A DNA stretch of 64,000 nucleotides. It comes from Brevundimonas sp. UBA4553. Lineage in GTDB: Bacteria > Pseudomonadota > Alphaproteobacteria > Caulobacterales > Caulobacteraceae. Both the position numbers and the translations under genes were made by a program. Positions 16,213-24,360 of this stretch are shown here, one piece after another. Each line of letters opens with the position of its first letter. Within the stretch, counting starts at the first letter, position 1. The stretch is taken from the NCBI RefSeq assembly GCF_002387245.1, contig NZ_DGLD01000019.1, positions 1 through 64,000 on the forward strand. The letters run 5' to 3'. Under the pieces are notes generated by a model that saw only the letters and a list, made by a program, of their open reading frames with translations, was not told where the DNA came from and did no database searches.

Positions 16213-16773
16213 ATGAACCTGATCCTGTTCGGGCCGCCCGCGGCCGGCAAGGGTACGCAGGCCAAGCGTCTGGTCGAGGAGCGGGGCATGATCCAGCTCT
16301 CGACCGGCGACATGCTGCGCGCGGCGATCGCCTCTGGCTCGGACCTCGGCCTCAAGGTCAAGGACGTGCTGGCGCGCGGCGACCTCGTCACCGACGAGAT
16401 CGTCATCGCCCTGATCGAGGATCGCTTGCCGGAGGCCGAGGCCGCCGGCGGCGCCATCTTCGACGGTTTTCCGCGTAACGTGGCCCAGGCCGAAGCCCTG
16501 GACGCCATGCTGGCCAAGCGCGGCGCCCAGATCGATCGCGTCGTCCGCCTGAAGGTCGACGACGCCGCCCTGACCGACCGGATCGCCAAGCGCTTCGCCG
16601 AGCAGGGACGGCCGGACGACAATCCGGAAACCTTCAAGGACCGCCTTGGGGTCTACAACGCCCAGACGGCGCCGCTGCTTCCCTATTATGAAGCCCAGGG
16701 CAAGCTGACGGAGATCGACGGCATGGGCGATATCGCCGCCGTCGCCACGGCGATCGACGCGGCCCTGGCCTGA
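16213..16773 (+). CDS. adk: Adenylate kinase
   Basis: A 186-residue short-type adenylate kinase (ATP + AMP to 2 ADP). The P-loop is G-P-P-A-A-G-K-G-T-Q (residues 6-15), the AMP-binding S-T-G-D-M-L-R follows, and D-G-F-P-R-N is at about 83-88. The LID insertion with its zinc cysteines is absent, as in alphaproteobacterial enzymes. GGGGAGCCC precedes the ATG. It follows secY in one transcription unit. Confidence 0.97.
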   Translation: MNLILFGPPAAGKGTQAKRLVEERGMIQLSTGDMLRAAIASGSDLGLKVKDVLARGDLVTDEIVIALIEDRLPEAEAAGGAIFDGFPRNVAQAEALDAMLAKRGAQIDRVVRLKVDDAALTDRIAKRFAEQGRPDDNPETFKDRLGVYNAQTAPLLPYYEAQGKLTEIDGMGDIAAVATAIDAALA

Positions 16774-16838
16774 ACCGGCCCTGATCTGAAGCGGCGTTCG
16801 GGCGTTAGAGTTCGGACGACCGCATTCAGGAGACGCCC

Positions 16839-17567
16839 TTGACCGATGGACTGACGACGCGCCGCAACGCGCTGGCGCGTTTGGGCGTCGCCGGTCTGGT
16901 CGGCGTGGTCCACATCGGGCTTTTCATATTGCTGGGCCAGGTGCGGACCGATCAGGCCTACAGCCCGTCACCGACGCCGATCATCATCGACCTGGTGCGG
17001 CCGGAACCCGCGCCGCCACCGCCGCCTCCTCCGCCACCCTTGCGGACGCCGTCCGCAGCAGCCGGCGGCGGCGCGCCGTCCGCCCCCTCGGTCGTGCGCC
17101 CGGCCCGACCTCGTACCCAGCAACCGCCCGTCGAGATCACAGCGCCGCCCAGCCCGGCGCCTGTGCAGCCCCTTGTGATCGGCGCGGCTCCGACGCCGTC
17201 CGCCACGACGGGCGCCGGTCAGGGCGGACAGGGCGCGGGCGTCGGCGGCGGGATCGGAACCGGGGCAGGGCGCGGGGCCGGCGAAGGCCGCTTCCGCCTG
17301 CTGCGCGGACCCACGATGGAGGAGTTGCGTCGACTGCACCCCCCGGCGGCCTTCCGCCAGAGGTTGGGCGGGCGCGCTACCCTGTCCTGCCGCATTCGCC
17401 TCGATACGCGGCTGGAGGATTGCCGCGTCGTTGATGAGAGTCCGCCTGGCATGGGCTTTGGCCGGGCGGCGCTCGAGGCGTCGGGCTACTTCCGGTTTCA
17501 ACCGCCGACGCGCGACGGCGTGGCAGTGGAGGGCCAGGAGGTTCCCGTCGTCGTGCTCTGGCCGTGA
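16839..17567 (+). CDS. TonB-like energy transducer, first of a pair
   Basis: A 242-residue protein with one N-terminal membrane segment (about residues 14-34), then a Pro-rich stretch (P-E-P-A-P followed by nine prolines), a Gly-rich linker, and a C-terminal TonB-type domain from about 160. The domain holds a cysteine pair in L-S-C-R-I-R-L and L-E-D-C-R-V. TonB proteins carry proton-motive force from ExbBD to outer-membrane receptors. The TTG start at 16839 is preceded by CAGGAGA. It is unusual to find it between adk and rpsM. Confidence 0.8.
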   Translation: MTDGLTTRRNALARLGVAGLVGVVHIGLFILLGQVRTDQAYSPSPTPIIIDLVRPEPAPPPPPPPPPLRTPSAAAGGGAPSAPSVVRPARPRTQQPPVEITAPPSPAPVQPLVIGAAPTPSATTGAGQGGQGAGVGGGIGTGAGRGAGEGRFRLLRGPTMEELRRLHPPAAFRQRLGGRATLSCRIRLDTRLEDCRVVDESPPGMGFGRAALEASGYFRFQPPTRDGVAVEGQEVPVVVLWP

Positions 17568-17660
17568 CCTGTTGCGGGCGACGGCGCCTTGCACCGTTGT
17601 CAAAGTGGCGCATTATGCTCGGATTTCGACGTTATCCTTGAGTAGCCGGAGGACGAGCCG

Positions 17661-18449
17661 TTGCATATGGCGATGCAGGCAGGGGCGGTGCGGCATGGGG
17701 CGACGTCGGCAGGGACGGACCGCCGACGTCGCCTGGCCCTGACGTCGGCTGTCGCCCTCGCGCACGCGGCCATGATCGCGGCTCTGGTGATCGCCCGGCC
17801 GGATTTTCCGCCGGACTCCGTGATGCCCCCGGTGTTCGACGTGCTGATGATGCGGGCTCCGCCCCCAGGCGACGGAGTTGAAGAAGACAGGGCGGGGGGC
17901 GGCGCGCCGGCGGCGGCGTCACGAGTTCATCCTGTGCCGGCTCCTCCGCCCGATCCCGTGGAACTGATCGCGCCGCCAATCCCGACGCCGGTTCCCGAGC
18001 TGGCGATAGGGCCGGCGATCGTGCCGAGTGTTGCGCCGGCATCGGGGCACGGCGGCGAGGGAAGCGGCAGGGGGCAGGGGACGGGCGCCGGCGACGGTCC
18101 GGGATCGGGTTCAGGGCGAGGGGCGGGGCCGGTGCTGATCAGCGGTCCGCGTGGCGCGGTCATGACGGCCAATGTCTCCGGCGCATCGCTGGCGGGTCTT
18201 CCGGGGCCCTACGCCGTGCTTCAATGCTATATCAGGGTCGGTCGTGATCGACTGGAGGACTGTCGCGTCAAGCACGAACATCCTGCCGGTTCAGGCGTCG
18301 GCGCAGCGGCCCTCAGGAAGTCCGAGGAGTTTCGCTACAGAGCGCCGACGCGCGTCGGTCGCTCACGCGACCGCTATCGCCAGACCATTGCGGTCGGCTT
18401 CCCCGCGTCGCCGACCGACCCGGCGGGCGTCGCGGGCGGGTGGCATTGA
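17661..18449 (+). CDS. TonB-like protein, second of a pair
   Basis: A 262-residue paralogue of the preceding gene: a membrane segment at about residues 26-45, a Pro/Gly-rich periplasmic linker and a C-terminal domain with L-Q-C-Y-I-R-V, L-E-D-C-R-V and the G-x-G-A-A-L pattern. It probably acts with an outer-membrane receptor, but exbB and exbD are not in the window. GGAGG is 7 bases before a TTG at 17661; ATGs at 17667 and 17673 are alternatives. The end overlaps the rpsM promoter. Confidence 0.72.
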   Translation: MHMAMQAGAVRHGATSAGTDRRRRLALTSAVALAHAAMIAALVIARPDFPPDSVMPPVFDVLMMRAPPPGDGVEEDRAGGGAPAAASRVHPVPAPPPDPVELIAPPIPTPVPELAIGPAIVPSVAPASGHGGEGSGRGQGTGAGDGPGSGSGRGAGPVLISGPRGAVMTANVSGASLAGLPGPYAVLQCYIRVGRDRLEDCRVKHEHPAGSGVGAAALRKSEEFRYRAPTRVGRSRDRYRQTIAVGFPASPTDPAGVAGGWH

Positions 18450-18473
18450 CGCCCGCAGAATCCCCTGTATAAG
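18446..18473 (+). promoter_or_regulatory. Predicted promoter of the rpsM-rpsK-rpoA-rplQ operon
   Basis: TTGACG (18446-18451), a 16-bp spacer and TATAAG (18468-18473) form a near-consensus promoter, very close to the S10 one (TTGACG/CATAAG). The -35 box overlaps the stop codon of the second TonB-like gene. It would give a leader of about 80 bases and make the alpha operon independent of the spc cluster. Confidence 0.7.
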
Positions 18474-18497
18474 GGCCGCTTCCGCGAAGGGCGCACA

Positions 18498-18522
18498 CGC
18501 TCCTGGTCTGTTGACCGGAGCG
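18498..18522 (+). promoter_or_regulatory. Leader hairpin upstream of rpsM
   Basis: CGCTCC-T-GGTC-TGTT-GACC-GGAGCG is a 10-bp stem with a single bulged T, between the predicted promoter and rpsM. It could be a ribosomal protein leader, for instance for autoregulation by S4 or S13, or a weak terminator for the TonB genes. It does not match the E. coli alpha-operon pseudoknot in any way I can recognise. Confidence 0.45.
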
Positions 18523-18558
18523 GTTTCCGCGTCTGTTTAAGCGTATCTGGAGATTCTC

Positions 18559-18927
18559 GTGGCCCGTATCGCTGGCGTCAACATTCCGACCAACAAGCGC
18601 GTCGAAATCGCGCTTCAGTACATCCATGGCATCGGCGCGCACGCGGCCAAGGAAATCACCGCGAAGGTCGGCATCGAGCCGGCGCGTCGCGTGAACCAAC
18701 TGACCGATGCAGAAGTCCTGCAGATCCGTGAAACGATCGACAAGGACCACACCGTCGAAGGCGACCTGCGTCGCGAAACCTCGATGAACATCAAGCGTCT
18801 GATGGACCTGGCCTGCTACCGCGGCCTGCGTCACCGCAAGGGCCTGCCGGTCCGCGGCCAGCGCACGCACACCAACGCCCGTACCCGCAAGGGTCCGGCC
18901 AAGCCGATCGCCGGCAAGAAGAAGTAA
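18559..18927 (+). CDS. rpsM: 30S ribosomal protein S13
   Basis: A 122-residue S13, M-A-R-I-A-G-V-N-I-P, with C-Y-R-G-L-R-H-R-K-G-L-P-V-R-G-Q-R-T-H-T-N-A-R. It contacts the P-site tRNA and bridges to L5. The start is GTG at 18559, with CTGGAGA upstream. It is the first gene of the alpha operon. Confidence 0.98.
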   Translation: MARIAGVNIPTNKRVEIALQYIHGIGAHAAKEITAKVGIEPARRVNQLTDAEVLQIRETIDKDHTVEGDLRRETSMNIKRLMDLACYRGLRHRKGLPVRGQRTHTNARTRKGPAKPIAGKKK

Positions 18928-18941
18928 GAGAGGGCTGATCG

Positions 18942-19331
18942 ATGGCCAAGGAACCGGGTCGCGTAAAGAAGCGCGAGCGCAAGAACATCACGTCGGGCGT
19001 CGCTCACGTGAACGCCTCTTTCAACAACACCATGATCACGATCACGGACGCCCAGGGGAACGCGATTTCCTGGTCTTCGGCCGGTCACATGGGCTTCAAG
19101 GGTTCGCGTAAGTCGACCCCGTACGCCGCTCAGATGGCGGGTGAAGACGCGGGCAAGAAGGCTCAGGAACACGGCGTCAAGACGCTGGAAGTCAACGTCT
19201 CGGGTCCGGGTTCCGGCCGTGAGTCGGCGCTTCGCGCCCTGCAGTCCATCGGCCTGACGATCACGACCATCCGCGACGTCACCCCGATGCCGCACAATGG
19301 TTGCCGTCCGCCCAAGCGTCGCCGCGTCTAA
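18942..19331 (+). CDS. rpsK: 30S ribosomal protein S11
   Basis: A 129-residue S11 with H-V-N-A-S-F-N-N-T-M-I-T-I-T-D and the C-terminal D-V-T-P-M-P-H-N-G-C-R-P-P-K-R-R-R-V. It forms part of the 30S platform near the mRNA exit. The rpsD (S4) gene, which often follows in other bacteria, is absent from this operon, as is usual in alphaproteobacteria. Confidence 0.98.
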   Translation: MAKEPGRVKKRERKNITSGVAHVNASFNNTMITITDAQGNAISWSSAGHMGFKGSRKSTPYAAQMAGEDAGKKAQEHGVKTLEVNVSGPGSGRESALRALQSIGLTITTIRDVTPMPHNGCRPPKRRRV

Positions 19332-19363
19332 TCGCGACTGCGTTAACAGGCACCCCCAATCTC

Positions 19364-19406
19364 CGTCGGCTCCACCATGGCCTCGTCGACAAGGCCGGAG
19401 CCGACG
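19364..19406 (+). promoter_or_regulatory. Long bulged hairpin in the rpsK-rpoA gap
   Basis: CGTCGGCTCC (19364-19373) pairs with GGAGCCGACG (19397-19406). Inside, GGCCT (19379-19383) pairs with AGGCC (19392-19396) and the stem continues toward GTCGAC, with a five-base bulge (19374-19378) on the left side only. It ends 21 bases before rpoA. It may be a processing site or a translational control element; no described family is recognised. Confidence 0.5.
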
Positions 19407-19426
19407 AAATCCGTTCGAGGGACTCT

Positions 19427-20446
19427 ATGATCGAAAGAAACTGGCAAGAGCTGATCCGTCCCGAGAAGCCGCAAGTCGAGGGCGGCTCCGACCCGCTGCG
19501 CAAGGCGCGTCTGGTCGCTGAGCCCCTCGAGCGTGGTTTCGGTGTGACGCTCGGCAACGCGCTTCGTCGCGTTCTGCTGTCGTCGCTGCAAGGCGCGGCC
19601 GTCACGGCCATCCAGATCGACGGCGTTGTTCACGAATTCTCGTCGCTGGAAGGCGTGCGCGAGGACGTGGTCGATATCGTCCTGAACATCAAGCAACTGG
19701 CGCTGCGCATGCACGCCGAAGGCCCCAAGCGCATGACCCTGCGCGCCACGGGCCCCGGCGTCGTCACGGCTGGCCAGATCGAGGCTCCGGCCGACATCGA
19801 GGTTCTGAACCCCGAGCACGTCATCTGCACGCTGGACGACGGCGCGTCGGTCCGCATGGAACTGACCGTCCAGAACGGCAAGGGCTATGTCGCCGCCGAA
19901 CTGAACCGTCCGGAAGATGCGCCCATCGGCCTGATTTCGGTTGATGCCCTGTATTCGCCGGTCAAGCGCGTCGCCTATCGCGTCGAGCCGACCCGTCAGG
20001 GTCAGTCGATGGATTACGACAAGCTGATCCTGGAAGTGGAAACCAACGGCGCGGTTTCGCCGGTTGACGCGGTGGCCTACGCCGCCCGCATCCTGCAAGA
20101 CCAGCTGCAGATCTTCATCACCTTCGACGAGCCGACCAAGGCTGTTGAGGCCACGGACGGCAAGCCCGACCTGCCCTTCAACCCGGCCCTGCTCAAGAAG
20201 GTCGACGAACTGGAGCTGTCGGTCCGCTCGGCGAACTGCCTGAAGAACGACAACATCGTCTACATTGGCGACCTGATCCAGAAGACCGAGGGCGAAATGC
20301 TTCGCACCCCGAACTTCGGCCGCAAGTCGCTGAACGAGATCAAGGAAGTTCTCGCGACGATGGGCCTGTCGCTCGGCATGGACGTGCCGAACTGGCCGCC
20401 CGAAAACATCGAAGATCTGGCCAAGAAGTTCGACGACCAGATCTGA
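19427..20446 (+). CDS. rpoA: DNA-directed RNA polymerase subunit alpha
   Basis: A 339-residue alpha subunit. The N-terminal assembly domain holds L-G-N-A-L-R-R-V-L-L-S-S. The C-terminal domain (from about 255) has E-L-S-V-R-S-A-N-C-L-K and N-F-G-R-K-S-L-N-E-I-K for UP-element and activator contact. The ATG at 19427 with GAGGGA upstream gives the family N-terminus M-I-E-R-N-W-Q. The long hairpin at 19364-19406 precedes it. Confidence 0.98.
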   Translation: MIERNWQELIRPEKPQVEGGSDPLRKARLVAEPLERGFGVTLGNALRRVLLSSLQGAAVTAIQIDGVVHEFSSLEGVREDVVDIVLNIKQLALRMHAEGPKRMTLRATGPGVVTAGQIEAPADIEVLNPEHVICTLDDGASVRMELTVQNGKGYVAAELNRPEDAPIGLISVDALYSPVKRVAYRVEPTRQGQSMDYDKLILEVETNGAVSPVDAVAYAARILQDQLQIFITFDEPTKAVEATDGKPDLPFNPALLKKVDELELSVRSANCLKNDNIVYIGDLIQKTEGEMLRTPNFGRKSLNEIKEVLATMGLSLGMDVPNWPPENIEDLAKKFDDQI

Positions 20447-20457
20447 TCATCAACCCT

Positions 20458-20491
20458 CCGCCCAGCGCCCTTCGGGACGCGGATGGGGCGG
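20458..20491 (+). promoter_or_regulatory. Hairpin in the rpoA-rplQ gap
   Basis: CCGCCC (20458-20463) pairs with GGGCGG (20486-20491), enclosing an inner stem GCG-C-CC-TTCG-GG-A-CGC (20465-20480) with one C-A mismatch and a UUCG loop. It lies 12 bases past rpoA. There is no U tract. It could set the rpoA/rplQ expression ratio by processing or attenuation. Confidence 0.45.
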
Positions 20492-20564
20492 TTAGAAGAA
20501 CAAGGCCCCAGGTCCCGCCCCTTTAGTTAAGGCCGGAAACCAGGGTTGAGTAGGAGAGACCCCG

Positions 20565-20981
20565 ATGCGCCACGGCGCCGCTTACCGCAAGCTCGGCCGT
20601 ACGGTCAGCCACCGCCAAGCCATGTTCGCCAACATGGCCGCCTCGCTGATCAAGCACGAGCAGATCACGACCACCCTGCCGAAGGCGAAGGAACTGCGTC
20701 CCTTCGTTGAGAAGCTGGTCACCCTCGCCAAGAAGGGCGACCTGCACGCTCGTCGTCAGGCCATCAGCGCCGTCCGCGACGTGCCGCAAGTCGGCAAGCT
20801 GTTCGAAACGATCGGCCCGCGCTACGCCGAGCGTTCGGGTGGTTACATCCGCATCATGAAGGCCGGCTTCCGTCACGGCGACAACGCCGCGATGGCCGTG
20901 ATCGAGTTCGTCGACCGCGACACCGCCGCCAAGGGCCTGGACTCCGGTCCGGTCTACGCGATCGAAGGCGACGAAGCGTAA
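20565..20981 (+). CDS. rplQ: 50S ribosomal protein L17
   Basis: A 138-residue L17 with M-R-H-G-A-A-Y-R-K-L-G-R-T and the conserved T-T-L-P-K-A-K-E-L-R-P. It is the last gene of the alpha operon, with a strong terminator 25 bases downstream. AGGAGAGA lies before the ATG. Confidence 0.98.
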   Translation: MRHGAAYRKLGRTVSHRQAMFANMAASLIKHEQITTTLPKAKELRPFVEKLVTLAKKGDLHARRQAISAVRDVPQVGKLFETIGPRYAERSGGYIRIMKAGFRHGDNAAMAVIEFVDRDTAAKGLDSGPVYAIEGDEA

Positions 20982-21005
20982 TCCGCTTTTTCGACCGAGA
21001 CATTG

Positions 21006-21038
21006 AAGGGGCGGCTGGAGCAATCCAGCCGCCCTTTT
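21006..21038 (+). terminator. Rho-independent terminator of the alpha operon
   Basis: GGGCGGCTGGA (21009-21019) pairs with TCCAGCCGCCC (21024-21034) around a GCAA tetraloop and is followed by TTTT. This marks the end of the ribosomal protein cluster. Confidence 0.92.
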
Positions 21039-21093
21039 CATTTGGCCGCCCTCGCGGCTCCGGCTAGCGTTCGCCGGTCTAAGGGAGCGCGCG

Positions 21094-21949
21094 GTGCTTA
21101 GAAGTCTTGCGGCGGCCATAGTCGGCCTGGTCCTTCTGGCGGCGTGCAGCCCGATGAAGCTCTCCCATCTTGATCGGCCTTCGTCGGAGCGCGTGCTGGA
21201 GGCCGTTGGCAAAGGGGGAGGCGGGACGAGCCGTCACCGACCAAGGGCAGGTTCTTGACCTCGGCGGTGCGGTCACGGCCGGGCCGTGGGTCTGCGCGAC
21301 GACGTTTGAACCCGCCTGTATCGCTGCGGGACGCGTCACGGCGCTGGAGGTGCGGCAGGCGCCCCGATCGCCCTGGTGGGCCTATGCCGTTGCAGCGCCC
21401 TTCGTCCCTTTGGTCCTGGGCGACATGGCGCTTCAGGAGGTGGATCGCAGGCTGACCGGCGGACCTCAGACCTTTTCGGCGCAATGGGCCGCCAGCGATG
21501 CCGGTCCCTGTATCCGGCATGTGCGCCGAGACAAGAGCGGGGCCTGGCCTTCAGATCAACAAATCCGAGCTGATCTCTATCGACGACGTGGCGCCCTGGG
21601 CGGTCGCTGTCTGGTGCAGTTGGCGGGGGACTTCGCCTTTCCTGCAGCGGAGCGGCGCAGGATGTCGCTGACCGGATTGGCGCGGTGGAGGTTCGAAGCC
21701 TTCGCCTGTGTTCGAGCCCGTCCCGACGCGGAAGCGGGGGCGTCGAGGGCTCTTGTGCCCCGCCCGTGGGACCTGGACGGGCGCGAGGTCGATTGGCCGC
21801 TCGAACTCAAAACCATTCTCGAAGACGAGGATACCTGGGCTGTGACCGATGAAGTGACCGAGGGCTGCCGATCAGCAGGGGGCGCGGCTCCAGATCTGTC
21901 TCTCGCCGTGGCGAGGGCGCGAGAGGGATGGCCGCTGCCGTCGATCTGA
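21094..21949 (+). pseudogene. Lipoprotein gene interrupted by a frameshift
   Basis: A GTG at 21094 (AAGGGAG upstream) opens a lipoprotein signal: L-R-S-L-A-A-A-I-V-G-L-V-L-L-A-A-C with lipobox L-A-A-C. This frame stops at about 21258. The next frame is open to 21949 and carries the body of the protein (about 245 residues, including W-V-C-A-T-T-F-E-P and a possible membrane-proximal P-F-V-P-L-V-L). Removing one G from the run at 21214-21218 joins the two as A-V-G-K-G-E-A-G-R. Without that, the downstream part has only a poor TTG start at 21170. It is a pseudogene or a base-call error. No family is recognised. Confidence 0.72.
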
Positions 21950-22004
21950 ACCGAGCTTGGGCAGGGCTATTCTCGCCGGCGCCATCCGGCGCCATAGACG
22001 ACCC

Positions 22005-22481
22005 ATGAGCGAACCACTGTACCGTATCGTCGGCTATCGCCCGGAGCATCGCGCTGCCTGGCAGGCTTTGAATGAAGCCTGGCTCCACGAGGGCGGCTTC
22101 CGCATCGAGGACAAGGATCGGAAGGTTCTGGGTGACCCGGAAGGGCAGGTCCTGAGCCAGGGCGGACACATATTCATCGTCGAGCGCGAAGACGGAACGG
22201 CGGCAGGCTGCTGCGCCCTGATGGCCATGGATGACGGGCTGGGCTTTGAAGTCGCCAAGATGACCATCAGTCCCGAGGCGCGGGGCGGCGGGCTGGCGAT
22301 GCGCCTCCTGGAGGCCTGTGAGGCGAGGGCGCGGGCGGTGGGGGCGCACCGGCTCTATCTGGAGACCAGCTCGACCCTGGGGCCGGCGCTGGCTCTCTAC
22401 GCCCGCTTCGGATTCGTGCATCTGCCGCCGCAGCCGACGCCCTACGCGCGCGCCGACGTGTGGATGGAGAAGCGGCTGTAG
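22005..22481 (+). CDS. GNAT family N-acetyltransferase
   Basis: A 158-residue GNAT protein. The acetyl-CoA binding region is M-T-I-S-P-E-A-R-G-G-G-L-A-M-R-L-L (about residues 86-102; R/Q-x-x-G-x-G/A variant), followed by L-Y-L-E-T-S and A-L-A-L-Y-A-R-F-G-F. The substrate is unknown. The ATG at 22005 is preferred over an earlier in-frame start. The gene ends 3 bases before the converging ABC permease. Confidence 0.85.
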   Translation: MSEPLYRIVGYRPEHRAAWQALNEAWLHEGGFRIEDKDRKVLGDPEGQVLSQGGHIFIVEREDGTAAGCCALMAMDDGLGFEVAKMTISPEARGGGLAMRLLEACEARARAVGAHRLYLETSSTLGPALALYARFGFVHLPPQPTPYARADVWMEKRL

Positions 22482-22484
22482 CCG

Positions 22485-23348
22485 CTACTCCTTCGATAGA
22501 TCCTGACGGCTGAACCAAGCGATAGCCGCGGCCAAGGGAAGCAGGGTCCATAGGGTCAGGCTGGTGATCGCCTTTACGGCGATGCCATCGGGCAGGGTGG
22601 ACGCGTCCATGCCGCCGTTGACCAGGGCCTTGAGCGCCTCGAACGCCGTCCCGGGCAGCAGCAGTTGGGTCAACCAGTCGCCGGGCTCAAGCCCCAGCAA
22701 AGGCGCGAACGGACCGCCGAGGAAGAACTGGGCGACGCCGAGCACCACGGGGATGAAGAGCGCCGCCAGCAGCGATCGCGTGACGGTGGCGGCCAGCAGG
22801 CTGATCATCAGGAACTGAACCACGCGCACGAAGGACAGCAGGAACAGCAGACCGAACTGGCCCGCTTCGGCGGCGCCGAAGGTGAAGGTCAGGGGGCGGT
22901 CGAAGATGGCCGCCTTGATGACCTCGGAGACAGCGCCGGTCAGCAGCAGGACCACCATGGCGACGAGGGCCAGCAGCTTCAGCACGCCGACCTTGCCCAG
23001 CAGCAGGTTGGGGCGGCTGTTGCGGGCGCTGATCAGACGCCAGGTCTCCCAGCGATAGTCGCCGGCGTAGAGCGTGGCGGCGCCGATCAGCAGGAAGGCG
23101 AGGATGGCGGGGTTGGCCAGGTCGCCGGCGCTGTTGGCGATGGCCTGACCCAGATCCAGCGGGCCGCCCAGCGACAGCTCGGGCGGCAGTTGGCCTCCGC
23201 TGATCTGCGCCGCCTTCGACTTGACGACCAGGAGCCCGACGATGGACAGCGCCAGGCCCATGATCGGCACGAAGAAGACGCTCCAGAAGACCGCGGTGCG
23301 GTTCTGGAGCAGGCGATAGGCTTCGGAACGGATGGCGTCAGCCAGCAT
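22485..23348 (-). CDS. ABC transporter permease (ABC-2 type)
   Basis: A 287-residue integral membrane protein with about six hydrophobic segments. The first follows R-L-L-Q-N-R-T-A-V-F-W-S-V-F-F, a common start for ABC-2 exporter permeases. Its start overlaps the stop of the ATPase gene by 11 bases, so the two form one exporter. The substrate is unknown; bacteriocin, antibiotic or lipid export are typical roles. Confidence 0.85.
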   Translation of the reverse strand: MLADAIRSEAYRLLQNRTAVFWSVFFVPIMGLALSIVGLLVVKSKAAQISGGQLPPELSLGGPLDLGQAIANSAGDLANPAILAFLLIGAATLYAGDYRWETWRLISARNSRPNLLLGKVGVLKLLALVAMVVLLLTGAVSEVIKAAIFDRPLTFTFGAAEAGQFGLLFLLSFVRVVQFLMISLLAATVTRSLLAALFIPVVLGVAQFFLGGPFAPLLGLEPGDWLTQLLLPGTAFEALKALVNGGMDASTLPDGIAVKAITSLTLWTLLPLAAAIAWFSRQDLSKE

Positions 23349-24261
23349 GGAGGGCCTCCCGGACCTGAGCAGGGGTGCGCGCCGGACCGGTCTCGGCCAT
23401 GAAGACGCTTTCCAGATCGGCGCCGACCCAGCGGGCCTCGTCGATGTCCACGCCCTGTTCGATCAGGGCGCGCAGCAGGGCGGGGGCCTCGGCGCGGGGA
23501 ATGGCGGCCAGAACGGCGTCGCCGTCCAGCGTCGCCCGGTCGCCCAGCACGCCCATGATCCTGGCCAGAGGCGTGGCCGACAGGCGCAGGCGTTCGCCGG
23601 AGGCGGTCAGTTCGCTGACCTTGCCCTCGGCGGCCAGTGTGCCGCGATTGAAGATGGCGACCCGGTCGCAGACTCGTTGGACCTCGAGCAGCTGGTGGCT
23701 GGCCAGGATGATGGTCACGCCGTCGTCGTCGGCCAGGCTGCGGATCAGGGCGCGCATCTCCTGAATGCCGGGCGGGTCCATGCCGCTGGTCGGCTCATCA
23801 AGGATGACGAGGTCCGGTTTGGTCATCAGGGCGGCGGCGACGCCGAGGCGCTGCAACATGCCGACCGAGAAGCCGCGCACGCGGCGGTTGGCCGCTTCGG
23901 TCAGGCCGACGCGGTCCAGCCAGGCGTCGATGGCGGCGTCCTGTCCCATGCCGTGGGCGAGAGCGAGCCAGTTCAGCACCTGGCGCGCGGTCATGTAGGG
24001 CGGGAAGCGCGGCGTCTCGATCATGGAGCCGATGCGACGCATCACGGCGGGATCGCCCGCGTGCTGGCCCAGGACGCGGACCTCGCCCGCCGTCGGCCGG
24101 ATCAGGCCCAGCAGGATGCGGAACAGGGTGGACTTGCCGGCCCCGTTTGGCCCCAGCACGCCATAGACCCCGCCGCGCGGGATGGAGAGGCTCAGCCCGT
24201 CCAGGGCGCGCACGGCGCCATAGGTCTTGGTCAGGCCGGTCGTTTCGATAACAGCGGTCAT
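23338..24261 (-). CDS. ABC transporter ATP-binding protein
   Basis: A 307-residue ATPase. Walker A is G-P-N-G-A-G-K-S (37-44), the signature is F-S-V-G-M-L-Q-R-L-G (a variant of LSGGQ usual in drug/bacitracin-type exporters), and Walker B is L-V-I-L-D-E-P-T-S-G-M-D. The C-terminal ~90 residues are a regulatory extension. It partners the overlapping permease at 22485-23348. The ATG at 24261 gives the family N-terminus; its ribosome site is weak. Confidence 0.92.
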   Translation of the reverse strand: MTAVIETTGLTKTYGAVRALDGLSLSIPRGGVYGVLGPNGAGKSTLFRILLGLIRPTAGEVRVLGQHAGDPAVMRRIGSMIETPRFPPYMTARQVLNWLALAHGMGQDAAIDAWLDRVGLTEAANRRVRGFSVGMLQRLGVAAALMTKPDLVILDEPTSGMDPPGIQEMRALIRSLADDDGVTIILASHQLLEVQRVCDRVAIFNRGTLAAEGKVSELTASGERLRLSATPLARIMGVLGDRATLDGDAVLAAIPRAEAPALLRALIEQGVDIDEARWVGADLESVFMAETGPARTPAQVREALHAG

Positions 24262-24360
24262 GCGGTCGAGCTTGGCCCGATGGGGATAAGCCGACAAGCC
24301 GTCTTCTTGCTGTCGCAGATTAAGCTTAGGCAATCTTCCCGAAGTCGCTTCGGAGTTCCC

